Below, one piece after another: positions 8,857 through 16,962 of a DNA stretch of 64,000 nt. Each line of letters opens with the position of its first letter. The stretch's first letter is position 1. The position numbers and the translations under genes are program-made. This DNA comes from Bifidobacterium longum subsp. infantis ATCC 15697 = JCM 1222 = DSM 20088 (lineage in GTDB: Bacteria > Actinomycetota > Actinomycetes > Actinomycetales > Bifidobacteriaceae). Location: contig NC_017219.1 of NCBI RefSeq assembly GCF_000269965.1, forward strand, positions 806,001 to 870,000. The letters run 5' to 3'. The notes below the pieces were generated by a model. The model saw only the letters and a program-made list of their open reading frames with translations. It had not been told where the DNA came from and made no database searches.

Positions 8857-9810
8857 TCAATGTTGTGAGGCTTTGTTGTGTTTTGCTTGTTTCCGCCTCC
8901 TGTATTCCCCTTTGCGCGCATTGATGGTAAGGCTGCCGTCTATTAATACCCGGCATGAAGGTTGAGGACGGCCAGGAAGCGGTATTTGCATCGCGGTGGC
9001 AACCTCTTGTGCGAAGGCACGTTGTTTGGCGGTATTCCACAGGTCATCGGCGAACACCTCGATGACGGTCCAGCCCAATTGCCGCAGACGTCGACGTTTT
9101 TGCTGGTCCCGCACATATTGTTTGCGGAAGCGACGGTGATGATCGCCATCATATTCAATAGCGACTTTGTATTGTGGATAAGCCATGTCAACGGTGTAGG
9201 TGTATCCGTTCTCTGAATCGGTAATGCCGTATTGTGTTTGCGGTATGGGCAGGCCGAAAAGCATAAGCGCCAAGCGTGTACGAGTTTCCTGAACGGAATC
9301 CGATGGTTTTACGAGCTTCAGCGCCGCCTCACAACGCGCACGACCAATAACGCGGTGAAAGGCCGTTAGTCGTTGAGTGAATTGTTCAATGGCATATCCA
9401 TAACGTCTGATGAGCGCTTCAGCCAGCACCACTAATTCAGTGAGGTTGAGATATTGGGCAAACTGTATCCACGCATCCATGGGATGCATGCAGGTTACGC
9501 CGTTTGAAAAAGCGATACTGTTGAACTTTGCATTCCATATGCGATAGTCGACATTGTCCAATGAAGAGCGGGTCCCCTTGCTCCTCACCGTCACATAAAA
9601 GTCCTTCTGTGGCAACGTGCTGTGCCTCGGCAACTCCACGCCGCATAATTCCAATGCGGTATACAGCGAGAAACACAACGTGCGTTTCGTGCGCACTTTG
9701 CCCAGCAGATTCCAACAGGCCGTGTTCTTGGCCGTGGCTTTGGCGTCAAGATCTTTGCGCAGATAGTTGTTGATTTCGCCATTGTGCGGCGCTTCGCTGT
9801 ATCCGTTCAT
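8857..9810 (-). CDS. DUF559/Vsr-like endonuclease-domain protein
   Basis: The ATG at 9810 (MNGYSEAP) gives 317 residues. An in-frame ATG at 9828 is possible, and the frame stays open further upstream. The C-terminal third carries the DUF559-type nuclease-like core: VDMAYPQYKVAIEYDGDHHR followed by RDQQKRRRLRQLGWTVIEV. The Asp/Glu residues and the RD..RR..L...GW pattern are the usual marks of this PD-(D/E)xK-related fold. The N-terminal part resembles accessory proteins that sit next to such domains in actinobacteria. The tail is very basic. Function is unknown. The neighbouring repeats and the more uneven codon use suggest an accessory locus. Confidence 0.7.
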   Translation of the reverse strand: MNGYSEAPHNGEINNYLRKDLDAKATAKNTACWNLLGKVRTKRTLCFSLYTALELCGVELPRHSTLPQKDFYVTVRSKGTRSSLDNVDYRIWNAKFNSIAFSNGVTCMHPMDAWIQFAQYLNLTELVVLAEALIRRYGYAIEQFTQRLTAFHRVIGRARCEAALKLVKPSDSVQETRTRLALMLFGLPIPQTQYGITDSENGYTYTVDMAYPQYKVAIEYDGDHHRRFRKQYVRDQQKRRRLRQLGWTVIEVFADDLWNTAKQRAFAQEVATAMQIPLPGRPQPSCRVLIDGSLTINARKGEYRRRKQAKHNKASQH

Positions 9811-9883
9811 GCGCCGAGCGTAGCGCATTCCACGGTGGCACAGGGGCAAAACCGAAAAATGGGGATAACTTAAGCGGCGCGAA

Positions 9884-9952
9884 CCGGTTATCCACCGGCA
9901 TATCGTGTGCCGCGCCCGGTTATCCACCGCGCTTCGGGAGTGTCATCCACCG
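9884..9952. other. Cluster of DnaA-box-like motifs
   Basis: TTATCCACC occurs at 9888-9896 and 9920-9928, both within CCGGTTATCCACCG-type contexts, and TCATCCACC at 9943-9951. Each is one or two bases from the classical DnaA box TTATCCACA. They lie just upstream of the DUF559 gene. No replication gene is nearby, so an origin is unlikely. Confidence 0.4.
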
Positions 9953-9979
9953 TATAACACCTTCATCGCGTGCTAACAG

Positions 9980-10285
9980 CTAGCCACGCTCAAAATGCCT
10001 AGCGCATTTATACGAATACGACATGGGAAACGGCGAGACCAGCCCCACACAATACAAAGTGACCGCCAGCCATGCGCCCGACTGCGGCATGAATGGCAAC
10101 AACACCAACGACACCAAGGCCAAACATGGAATCAGCAGATAGGACAACACGTGCCCGCTCTGCCATCGCAGCAACGTCTCGGCCACCACGCAGCAGGCAA
10201 TCAGCGCACAGCAGACGCCGAGCGATGCGCGATTCAGCGCGAATGTATGCCGATGCCCAATGCCGTTTTCCCCAGTGAGACGCAT
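9980..10285 (-). CDS. Small predicted membrane protein, uncharacterised
   Basis: A 101-residue frame with three hydrophobic segments: about 21-41 ([20 protein letters not shown]), 46-66 ([20 protein letters not shown]) and 70-88 ([16 protein letters not shown]). The start is uncertain because only a weak GGACGATGG precedes the ATG. It lies between the DUF559 gene and the divergent glu operon. It may be a real small membrane protein, but length and weak signals leave doubt. No family was recognised. Confidence 0.4.
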   Translation of the reverse strand: MRLTGENGIGHRHTFALNRASLGVCCALIACCVVAETLLRWQSGHVLSYLLIPCLALVSLVLLPFMPQSGAWLAVTLYCVGLVSPFPMSYSYKCARHFERG

Positions 10286-10396
10286 GCCACCATCGTCCCA
10301 CTGCTGGCCCCAACTCAGCCTGGGGCAAAAGTCGGTCGGCCTCCCGCGATGTTTCCGGAAACGGGAGACATGCCGAAGTCGCTTATGCCGCCATCA

Positions 10397-10424
10397 CGAT
10401 GTCTGATGCGAAAATGAGACATCG
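10397..10424. promoter_or_regulatory. Inverted repeat upstream of the glu operon, operator candidate
   Basis: CGATGTCT and AGACATCG are separated by 12 bp, about 65 bp upstream of the gluA start. A second palindrome, TGTGTACACA, lies near 10449-10458, just before the promoter. Either could bind a dimeric regulator. Confidence 0.35.
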
Positions 10425-10475
10425 ACTGAGCAACTGTGTGGACATACTGTGTACACATTGGAAACGTCGGTGTGC

Positions 10476-10481
10476 TATCCT
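10476..10481 (+). promoter_or_regulatory. Extended -10 of the glu operon, leaderless start
   Basis: TGTGCTATCCT is an extended -10 ending 7 nt before the ATG at 10489. No Shine-Dalgarno is present, which supports a leaderless transcript and the choice of 10489 as start. Confidence 0.45.
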
Positions 10482-10488
10482 CCCACTC

Positions 10489-11331
10489 ATGTCTGAAACG
10501 AACAATGAAACAGCAGTGCGTTCGCGCACGACAAGCACAACATCACCAAGCAAGGCCAAATTGACCCCGCTGGTTCCCGACAAAGAGGACCTGAACCGTC
10601 CGCTAGTCGAACTGACCCACGTCGAAAAGCACTTCGGTGCTTTGCACGTCCTCAAGGACATCAACCTGACTGTCACCAAGGGCGAGGTGCTGGTGGTCGT
10701 GGGCCCGTCCGGCTCAGGCAAGTCCACGATGTGCCGCACCATTAATCGCCTCGAGACCATCGATTCCGGCGACATCCGCATCGACGGCAAGCCCCTGCCA
10801 CAGGAAGGCAAGGAGCTCGCGAACCTCAGGGCCGAAGTTGGCATGGTGTTCCAGTCGTTCAACCTGTTTGCCAACAAAACCATTCTTGAAAACGTGACGC
10901 TGGCCCTCATCAAGGTGCGTCACATGGACAAGAAGGAAGCCGAGCAACTGGCCATGGATCTGCTCGCCCGCGTGGGCGTCGACTCCCAGGCCAGCAAGAT
11001 GCCCTCCCAGCTCTCCGGCGGCCAGCAGCAGCGTGTGGCCATCGCCCGCGCGCTCGCCATGCGCCCCAAGGTCATGCTGTTCGACGAGCCCACCTCCGCA
11101 CTCGACCCGGAAATGGTCAACGAAGTGCTCGACGTGATGGTCGAACTCGCGCATGAAGGCATGACGATGATCTGCGTGACCCACGAGATGGGCTTCGCGC
11201 GCAAGGCCGCCGACCGCATCGTCTTCATGGCGGACGGCCAGATTCTCGAAGAGAACACGCCCGACGAGTTCTTCGAGCATCCGCAGACCGACCGTGCCAA
11301 GGACTTCCTCTCGAAGATCCTCACCCACTGA
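10489..11331 (+). CDS. gluA: Glutamate/polar amino-acid ABC transporter ATP-binding protein (GluA-like)
   Basis: 280 residues from the ATG at 10489; the in-frame ATG at 10399 lies upstream of the likely promoter. Complete ABC ATPase with Walker [10 protein letters not shown]-loop VFQSFNLF, signature LSGGQQQR, Walker [13 protein letters not shown] and switch His VTHEMGF. The FNLFANKT and [11 protein letters not shown] blocks are typical of the polar amino-acid (PAAT) group. An unusual 40-residue Ser/Thr-rich extension precedes the domain. It is the first gene of a four-gene cassette in the ATPase, binding protein, permease, permease order of corynebacterial gluABCD. Glutamate as substrate is inferred from that similarity. 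Confidence 0.85.
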   Translation: MSETNNETAVRSRTTSTTSPSKAKLTPLVPDKEDLNRPLVELTHVEKHFGALHVLKDINLTVTKGEVLVVVGPSGSGKSTMCRTINRLETIDSGDIRIDGKPLPQEGKELANLRAEVGMVFQSFNLFANKTILENVTLALIKVRHMDKKEAEQLAMDLLARVGVDSQASKMPSQLSGGQQQRVAIARALAMRPKVMLFDEPTSALDPEMVNEVLDVMVELAHEGMTMICVTHEMGFARKAADRIVFMADGQILEENTPDEFFEHPQTDRAKDFLSKILTH

Positions 11332-11350
11332 AAGACGGGTACGCAATCCA

Positions 11351-12190
11351 ATGACATTCACCAATACGTTCAAGCGGAAGGCTTGCCGCGTGATCGCCGC
11401 GCTCGCCGCCGTGGCCTGCACAATGTCGCTGGCCGCCTGCGGCGCGGACGAAACCGGCAAGATCCGCATCGGCATCAAATTCGACCAGCCCGGCCTGGGC
11501 TTCAAGAAGTCCGGCACCTACGTGGGCTTCGACGTGGACGTGGCCAAGTACATCGCCAAGAAACTCGGCTATTCCGAAGACCAGATCATCTGGAAGGAAG
11601 CCCCCTCCAAGCAGCGTGAGGCCATGATTCAGAACGGCGACGTGGACATGATCCTCGCCACCTACTCCATCACCGACGAGCGCAAGAAGGCAGTCTCCTT
11701 CGCCGGCCCGTACTTCGTGGCCGGACAGGATCTGCTCGTGCGCAAGGACGACAACTCCATCAACGGCCCCGAAGACCTGAACGGTAAGCGCCTATGCTCC
11801 GTCACCGGTTCGACCTCCGCCGCCACCGTCAAGGAGAAGTTCGCCTCCGAAGTCCAGCTTATGGAACAGCCCGGTTACGCCGAATGCGCCACCGCCCTGT
11901 TCTCCGGCATCGTGGACGCGGTAACCACCGACGACATCATCCTGGCCGGCCTGGCCTCTGCCTCGCGCGGCAAGCTCAAGGTGGTCGGCAAACCGTTCAC
12001 GCAGGAACACTACGGCGTGGGCATCAAGAAGGGCGACACGCAGCTGGCCACCAAAATCAACAACGCCATCGTGGACATGATTCAGGACGGCTCGTGGGAG
12101 AACGCCATCAGCGATAACACCAAGGGCGTCGACTACACGCCCGACGTACGCTACAACCCGCCCACCCCGAACGAAGGAGAGGACCGATGA
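11351..12190 (+). CDS. gluB: Glutamate-binding lipoprotein (GluB-like)
   Basis: 279 residues from the ATG at 11351, 20 bp after gluA. A basic n-region and hydrophobic stretch lead to the lipobox SLAAC (Cys about residue 31), so the protein is lipid-anchored on the outer face of the membrane. The mature part is a family 3 solute-binding fold: GIKFDQPGLGF, YVGFDVDVAKYIAKKLGY and the DMILATYSITDERKK motif. It captures the amino acid and passes it to the two permeases. Its stop overlaps the next gene by 4 bp. Confidence 0.85.
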   Translation: MTFTNTFKRKACRVIAALAAVACTMSLAACGADETGKIRIGIKFDQPGLGFKKSGTYVGFDVDVAKYIAKKLGYSEDQIIWKEAPSKQREAMIQNGDVDMILATYSITDERKKAVSFAGPYFVAGQDLLVRKDDNSINGPEDLNGKRLCSVTGSTSAATVKEKFASEVQLMEQPGYAECATALFSGIVDAVTTDDIILAGLASASRGKLKVVGKPFTQEHYGVGIKKGDTQLATKINNAIVDMIQDGSWENAISDNTKGVDYTPDVRYNPPTPNEGEDR

Positions 12191-12864
12191 ACGGATTCAT
12201 GGAACTTCTCGGCCACTATGACGTGTTCGGCGCCTTTCTGGTCAACCTCGAGCTGACCTTGTGGTCGGCCTTGTTCTCCACGGTCATCGGCGTGGTTCTC
12301 GTGGTCATGCGCATCTCGCCGATCTCCTCGTTGCGCGCCGTCGCCGGCGCATATGTGGAACTGTTCAAGAACCTGCCGCTGACCATCATCATGGTGTTCA
12401 TGGTGCTGGGTGCCTACGCGCAGCTGAAGCTCAGCTTCTCCGACACCTTCACCACGAACTTCTTCTGGCTCGCGGTCACCGGCCTGAGCCTGTACACGGC
12501 GGCGTTCGTGTGCGAATCGCTGCGTTCGGGCATCAACACCGTGCCGATTGGCCAGGCCGAGGCCGCACGAGCGCTGGGCTTGGGCTTCATGCAGTCCGCC
12601 ACCGAGATCATCCTGCCGCAGGCCTTCCGAGGCTCCGTGGCGCCGCTCGGCAACACGCTGATCGCACTGCTCAAGAACTCCACCGTGGCCGCCGCCGCAT
12701 CCGTGGCCACCGAAACATCCTCGCTGATGAGCGAGATGATCGAATTCCGCCCCGACGTGATCATCCAGATCTTCCTGATCTTCGCGCTCGGCTACGTGAT
12801 CCTGATCATCCCTATCGGCATGCTCACCACGTACCTGTCCAACAAGCTCGCCGTAAGGAGGTGA
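12187..12864 (+). CDS. gluC: Glutamate ABC transporter permease (GluC-like)
   Basis: 225 residues beginning in an ATGA overlap with gluB, preceded by GAAGGAGAGG. It has about five hydrophobic segments and the EAARALGLGFMQSATEIILPQAFRGS-type cytoplasmic loop (EAA motif) that docks onto the ATPase. It is one of two HisM-type permease halves of the transporter. Confidence 0.85.
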   Translation: MNGFMELLGHYDVFGAFLVNLELTLWSALFSTVIGVVLVVMRISPISSLRAVAGAYVELFKNLPLTIIMVFMVLGAYAQLKLSFSDTFTTNFFWLAVTGLSLYTAAFVCESLRSGINTVPIGQAEAARALGLGFMQSATEIILPQAFRGSVAPLGNTLIALLKNSTVAAAASVATETSSLMSEMIEFRPDVIIQIFLIFALGYVILIIPIGMLTTYLSNKLAVRR

Positions 12865-12869
12865 CGGAT

Positions 12870-13970
12870 ATGGCCGATACTTCGAATTCCGTGCTGTTCG
12901 ACGCGCCCGGTCCCAAGGGCCGGCGCACCATTCGCATCGTCAACTGGATCGCAGGCATTCTGTTCGCGGTGGTGCTCGTGCTTATCCTCATGCGCCTGCA
13001 CAACCCGCCGGATGGCGAGAATCAGCTCAGCTGGGAGCTGTGGAAGCCAGCCATCGAACGTGAAGCGTGGACCGACTTCTACCTGCCAGGACTGTGGATG
13101 ACCATCAAGGCCACCGTCGTGGCCGTGGTGGGTGCTGTGGTGTTCGGCCTGGTGTTCGGCGTGGGCCGACTGCTGCCGAACCCGCTGGTACGTGGCGTTT
13201 CCGCCGTGATCGTCGAGTTCTGCCGTGCGGTGCCGGTGCTGCTGCTCATGATCTTCTTCTGGCGATGGTTCGCGTTCGCGGGCCTGCCCAGCCCGTCCTA
13301 TTGGGCCGTGGTGCTGGCCTTGGTGCTGTACAACGGTTCGGTGGTCGCCGAACTCGTGCGCTCCGGCGTCGGCAATCTGCCGGGCGGCCAGCGCGAGGCC
13401 TCGCTCGCTTTGGGCCTGACCGAAACACAGTCGCTCATGGAGATCGAGGTGCCGCAGGCCGTCTACGCCATGCTGCCGGCCGCCGTCACCCAGCTGGTCG
13501 TGGTGTTGAAGGATACCGCTCTGGGCTCGATCATCATGTATACCGACCTGCTGCAGGAATCGCGCCGACTCGGCTCGATGTACTTCAACATCCTGCAGAC
13601 GCTGGTGATGGCTGCGGTGATCTACTTCGTCGCCTGCTGGCTGCTGTCGAGGCTCGCCGAATGGCTGCCCTCGCGCATGCAGCAGCGTACGGCCGCACCC
13701 GCCGAGCCCGAGCCGCTGGCGCCGATCGCCGCCGGAGACCCGTCCAATGTCAACCAGATCGCTGTGGCCAAGGAAGTCGAAGAGCTGCCGTTTGGTGGTG
13801 CGCCGCGCAAATACCATGTGCATCACCGCGGCACCAACGCCTCGATTCGCAACTGGCAGCGCACCCGCTACGAACAGGGATATGACGCCACCCAGCCCGA
13901 GTCACAGGTTGACCCGGAAACCGGCGAATTCCAGGAGTCTCAAAAGCCTGAGGACAAGCCAGAGGCCTGA
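12870..13970 (+). CDS. gluD: Glutamate ABC transporter permease (GluD-like)
   Basis: The ATG at 12870 follows a near-perfect RBS AAGGAGGTGA (12855-12864) and gives 366 residues; the much longer upstream frame overlaps gluC and is spurious. The permease core contains the EAA loop (QREASLALGLTETQSLMEIEVPQA). After the last membrane segment near residue 265 comes a charged, Pro-rich cytoplasmic tail of about 100 residues, longer than in the usual 220-280-residue permease. The role of the tail is unknown. Confidence 0.85.
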   Translation: MADTSNSVLFDAPGPKGRRTIRIVNWIAGILFAVVLVLILMRLHNPPDGENQLSWELWKPAIEREAWTDFYLPGLWMTIKATVVAVVGAVVFGLVFGVGRLLPNPLVRGVSAVIVEFCRAVPVLLLMIFFWRWFAFAGLPSPSYWAVVLALVLYNGSVVAELVRSGVGNLPGGQREASLALGLTETQSLMEIEVPQAVYAMLPAAVTQLVVVLKDTALGSIIMYTDLLQESRRLGSMYFNILQTLVMAAVIYFVACWLLSRLAEWLPSRMQQRTAAPAEPEPLAPIAAGDPSNVNQIAVAKEVEELPFGGAPRKYHVHHRGTNASIRNWQRTRYEQGYDATQPESQVDPETGEFQESQKPEDKPEA

Positions 13971-14047
13971 CGGTCAGCCCAATCGCCGCTAAGCCGGCAC
14001 GAAGAATTTACTGAGTGTTTGACTGGGGTCCGGCTACGTAGATTTCA

Positions 14048-14100
14048 CGGAGGATAGGTTGGAACATATGAAGATGTTCCGGCGCCTATCCTCCGTTTTT
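14048..14100 (+). promoter_or_regulatory. Terminator-like hairpin covering the RBS and start codon of the PAP2 phosphatase
   Basis: Outer stem CGGAGGATAGG (14048-14058) pairs perfectly with CCTATCCTCCG (14085-14095). Inner stem GGAACAT (14061-14067) pairs perfectly with ATGTTCC (14074-14080), with ATGAAG in the loop. TTTTT follows at 14096-14100. The structure contains the GGAGG, the TTG at 14059 and the ATG at 14068. It resembles an intrinsic terminator and would also hide the ribosome-binding site. Confidence 0.75.
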
Positions 14101-15600
14101 GCTATTGCGACCATTGCGCCGCTGGCGTTGGCGGCCACGCTAGCCGCGACGCCCGCAATCGCACAGGCCGACCAGTTGCCCAACCCGGATTGGGTGGCAT
14201 TGCTCTCCGACTACGAAAAGAACTATTGGCAGGCCCCCACCGATGCCGAACACGGTGGCAAGGTGCTCCACGCCGATACCATGAAGCTCGACGAAGATTT
14301 GGCCGTGGCCATTAACCACAAAGCCGCCGAAAATCTCGATAAGGATGGCCTGAACGTCCAACGCAAGCGTGCACTCGTCGACTCCGATCTGCAAGCCGAG
14401 GAAACCATGCCGGACGCGCTCGGTCCAGTGCTTGGCAAATATATGAGCGAAGGGCTCAAATCCGGGAAACTCAACGCCGTCGCCGATATCTTCTCCTTTA
14501 ACGTGGCCTCCACCTACGCCTCAAAACGTGCGGCCATGCATCCGCGCCCCTATCTGAACCGTGCGGAAAGCAGCTACGGCGGCACTAACGATCTCGCCGG
14601 ACTGCCCGCCACGCTCGATATCAAACAATCGCCCTCATGGCTCGAACACATGCCCGGCTACTCGAACTTGCAGAAAAACAGTTCCTACCCCTCCGGCCAC
14701 ACTACCGGCGCCTATTCGTGGGGTATCGCGCTGGCCGGAATGATTCCCGAACTTGCGCCGCAAATCATGGCCCGCACTTCGGAGGCCGGCAACAACCGCA
14801 TCGTGCTCGGCGTGCATTATCCGCTTGACATCATGGGCGGGCGCATTGGCGCATCCGCCCAGAACGGGCAGTACTGGCATAACGAATTCGCTTCGTCCAT
14901 CGTGCCCGCGTCCCGGCAGCTGCGCGACTATCTGGTGTCCCGCTGTGCCGCGGACGGCCACGGCACTACCCTCGCCGCCTGCATCGCCAACACCAAGGCC
15001 TCCGGTTCGGGCGGCTACACCAACGATTTTCTGGACCCAGTGGCCACCGAGCCGGTCGTGGACCAAGCCTCGGCCGTGCGCGTCTACACCGCACGCCTGA
15101 CCTACACCTTCCCGCAAGACGCCGCCCATTCCGGCGCTGATCTCGTGGCCCCGCGCGGGGCGGCGGACGTGCTGCGACTGGCCTATCCCGAACTGCACGC
15201 CGATCAGCGCAACGCGATTTTGAAAGCCACTGCCTTGGATTCCGGATACCCCCTATGGCAATCGAGCGACGGCTGGCAGCGTATCAACTGGGCCAAAGCC
15301 CTGTGCGCCCGCGTCACCTTGGATAAGCACGGCGATGTGGCCAAGGTCGAGACCGCCGACCAGGTGGCGCTTACCGGCCCGAGTGTGGTCAATGCCCAGT
15401 ACGCCGACGCGGGCAATCACCCGGCGTCTGATAGCTCGGCGGGTGAGAACAGCGCCATTGCGGCCGGGCCGGATCTCGCCACCCTCCATGCCGCGCAACG
15501 ACCGGCGTTGATCAGCGTAGCCATCGGTACCGCTGTAATCGCGATTGTCGGCGGAATACGGACGGTTCGACGCAAATCCAAGAACCAGCTTCAGCAGTAA
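14059..15600 (+). CDS. Membrane-anchored PAP2-type acid phosphatase
   Basis: 513 residues from TTG 14059, which sits 5 nt after GGAGG. The ATG at 14068 is the alternative and lies in the loop of the hairpin. A signal peptide covers about residues 4-36. The three PAP2 motifs are present: KRAAMHPRP (156-164), YPSGHTT (210-216), and NRIVLGVHYPLD (246-257) with the expected Arg and His. This is the class A/PhoN-type arrangement, which hydrolyses phosphomonoesters outside the cell. A C-terminal hydrophobic helix (ALISVAIGTAVIAIVGG) followed by RTVRRKSK should anchor it in the membrane. It lies 88 bp after gluD in the same direction. Confidence 0.8.
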   Translation: MEHMKMFRRLSSVFAIATIAPLALAATLAATPAIAQADQLPNPDWVALLSDYEKNYWQAPTDAEHGGKVLHADTMKLDEDLAVAINHKAAENLDKDGLNVQRKRALVDSDLQAEETMPDALGPVLGKYMSEGLKSGKLNAVADIFSFNVASTYASKRAAMHPRPYLNRAESSYGGTNDLAGLPATLDIKQSPSWLEHMPGYSNLQKNSSYPSGHTTGAYSWGIALAGMIPELAPQIMARTSEAGNNRIVLGVHYPLDIMGGRIGASAQNGQYWHNEFASSIVPASRQLRDYLVSRCAADGHGTTLAACIANTKASGSGGYTNDFLDPVATEPVVDQASAVRVYTARLTYTFPQDAAHSGADLVAPRGAADVLRLAYPELHADQRNAILKATALDSGYPLWQSSDGWQRINWAKALCARVTLDKHGDVAKVETADQVALTGPSVVNAQYADAGNHPASDSSAGENSAIAAGPDLATLHAAQRPALISVAIGTAVIAIVGGIRTVRRKSKNQLQQ

Positions 15601-15810
15601 TTCAGCCAAAGTTCAGTTTGGAGATTTACCGAGTTTGCCTTCATACGGTGTCGGCTTCATCTCCCTCCCATACCCTCGGGATTGCCGACGGTGCCAGGTA
15701 TTGGCGCAAAGCCAACAATTACGGTCCGAACGACTGCATGCCTATAGATTTGCAGTAACAAGTGAAATGTGAATGTCGCTACGTTGCTAGGTCTCCTGAG
15801 TTACAAGACG

Positions 15811-15816
15811 TACAAT
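15811..15816 (+). promoter_or_regulatory. -10 hexamer of the PPK2 gene, leaderless start
   Basis: TACAAT ends 7 nt before the ATG at 15824. The rest of the 223-bp spacer (15601-15823) shows no gene or clear repeat. Confidence 0.45.
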
Positions 15817-15823
15817 CGGGAGC

Positions 15824-16909
15824 ATGGCCAAGGACGACGACAGAACCAACAAGCCTGAAGAGGCCGGCAAGTGGGGTACAGCCGGAAAATCCTCAGGAAA
15901 AAACAACAAGAACGGCAAGGGAAAGGAATCCAAAACCGATCGACGGATCGACAAGGTATTACAGCTCGCGGCGGATAGCATAGACACCATCGACTCCAGT
16001 GCCAGCGTGCCTGAACGACTGGCACGTGCGGCGAAATCCAGTGAACTGCTCAGCGCCGTATGGTCGTTGCCGCCTGCTCAACGTCTTATGTTCCACCACG
16101 GCATGCAGGTCACTGATGTCGAAGGCGATTCCACTCCCGGATTCGACGGCAATAAAGAGGACGCCGAGAAGTTCATTTCGATCAGCGCCTCCGAAATCGC
16201 CCGATACCAGCGGCTCATGTACGCGAATGGCGTCAAAGGCTCGACACGGCGGCTGCTCATCGTGCTGCAAGGCATGGATGCCTCCGGCAAGGGCGGCATT
16301 GTGCGTCACGTGTTCAGCCAAGGCGACCCGATGGGCATCCATTACCATGGCTTCGGCAAGCCTACGGCCGAGGAGCTCGACCACGACTTCCTCTGGCGTG
16401 TGAAGCGTGAATTGCCCAAGCCGGGGTGGATTGCCGTATTCGACCGCTCCCATTATGAAGATGTGGTCATGCCGCACGTCTATGGCACCTATCCCGAAGA
16501 CGTATGGCGTGCCCGCTACGACCAGATCAACGATTTCGAACGTGAACTGGCCGCCAGCGGATGCGCCATCCTCAAGATCTTCCTCGTGGTAAGCCAGGAA
16601 GAACAGAAAAAACACTTTCTTGGGAGGCTGGATGATCCCACCAAGTTCTGGAAATTCGATATCTCCGACCTCGAGGCCCGCGACCGATGGGATGAGTACA
16701 TGTTCGCTTGGCAGGAAGTGTTCGAGAAAACCAGCACGGCCGCCGCACCGTGGTACCTCGTTCCGGCCGATAACCGCTGGTATTCGCGAGCCGTGGTCTC
16801 CGAACTGCTGCGCACCACCTTGAAGAACATGAACATGACCTGGCCTCCCCTCGAACCCGAGGTGGACCCCGACGAGGTGCGCCGCCGGTTGGCGGGAGGC
16901 GCCGCATAG
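15824..16909 (+). CDS. ppk2: Polyphosphate kinase 2 family protein
   Basis: 361 residues. The N-terminal 40 residues are basic, Gly/Asn/Lys-rich and probably disordered. The kinase core has Walker A GMDASGKGG (about 150-158), the DPMGIHYHGFGKPT lid region, Walker B with DRSHYEDV (about 207-214), and a KFWKFDISDLEARDRWDEY helix. Members transfer phosphate between polyphosphate and nucleotides. The subclass and direction of reaction cannot be fixed here. It may work with the polyphosphate glucokinase encoded at 30041. Confidence 0.85.
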   Translation: MAKDDDRTNKPEEAGKWGTAGKSSGKNNKNGKGKESKTDRRIDKVLQLAADSIDTIDSSASVPERLARAAKSSELLSAVWSLPPAQRLMFHHGMQVTDVEGDSTPGFDGNKEDAEKFISISASEIARYQRLMYANGVKGSTRRLLIVLQGMDASGKGGIVRHVFSQGDPMGIHYHGFGKPTAEELDHDFLWRVKRELPKPGWIAVFDRSHYEDVVMPHVYGTYPEDVWRARYDQINDFERELAASGCAILKIFLVVSQEEQKKHFLGRLDDPTKFWKFDISDLEARDRWDEYMFAWQEVFEKTSTAAAPWYLVPADNRWYSRAVVSELLRTTLKNMNMTWPPLEPEVDPDEVRRRLAGGAA

Positions 16910-16949
16910 CGACGGAGGGTGGCTCGTGCCGCCGGAATAGGCCACTAGG

Positions 16950-16955
16950 TAGACT
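16950..16955 (+). promoter_or_regulatory. -10 hexamer of the helicase gene, leaderless start
   Basis: TAGACT ends 7 nt before the ATG at 16963, with no RBS. Confidence 0.45.
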
Positions 16956-16962
16956 GAGCATT

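Noticed and set aside
9884..9952. Chromosomal replication origin
   Set aside because: Only three DnaA-box-like sites, no AT-rich unwinding region and no dnaA, dnaN or parAB genes in the window.
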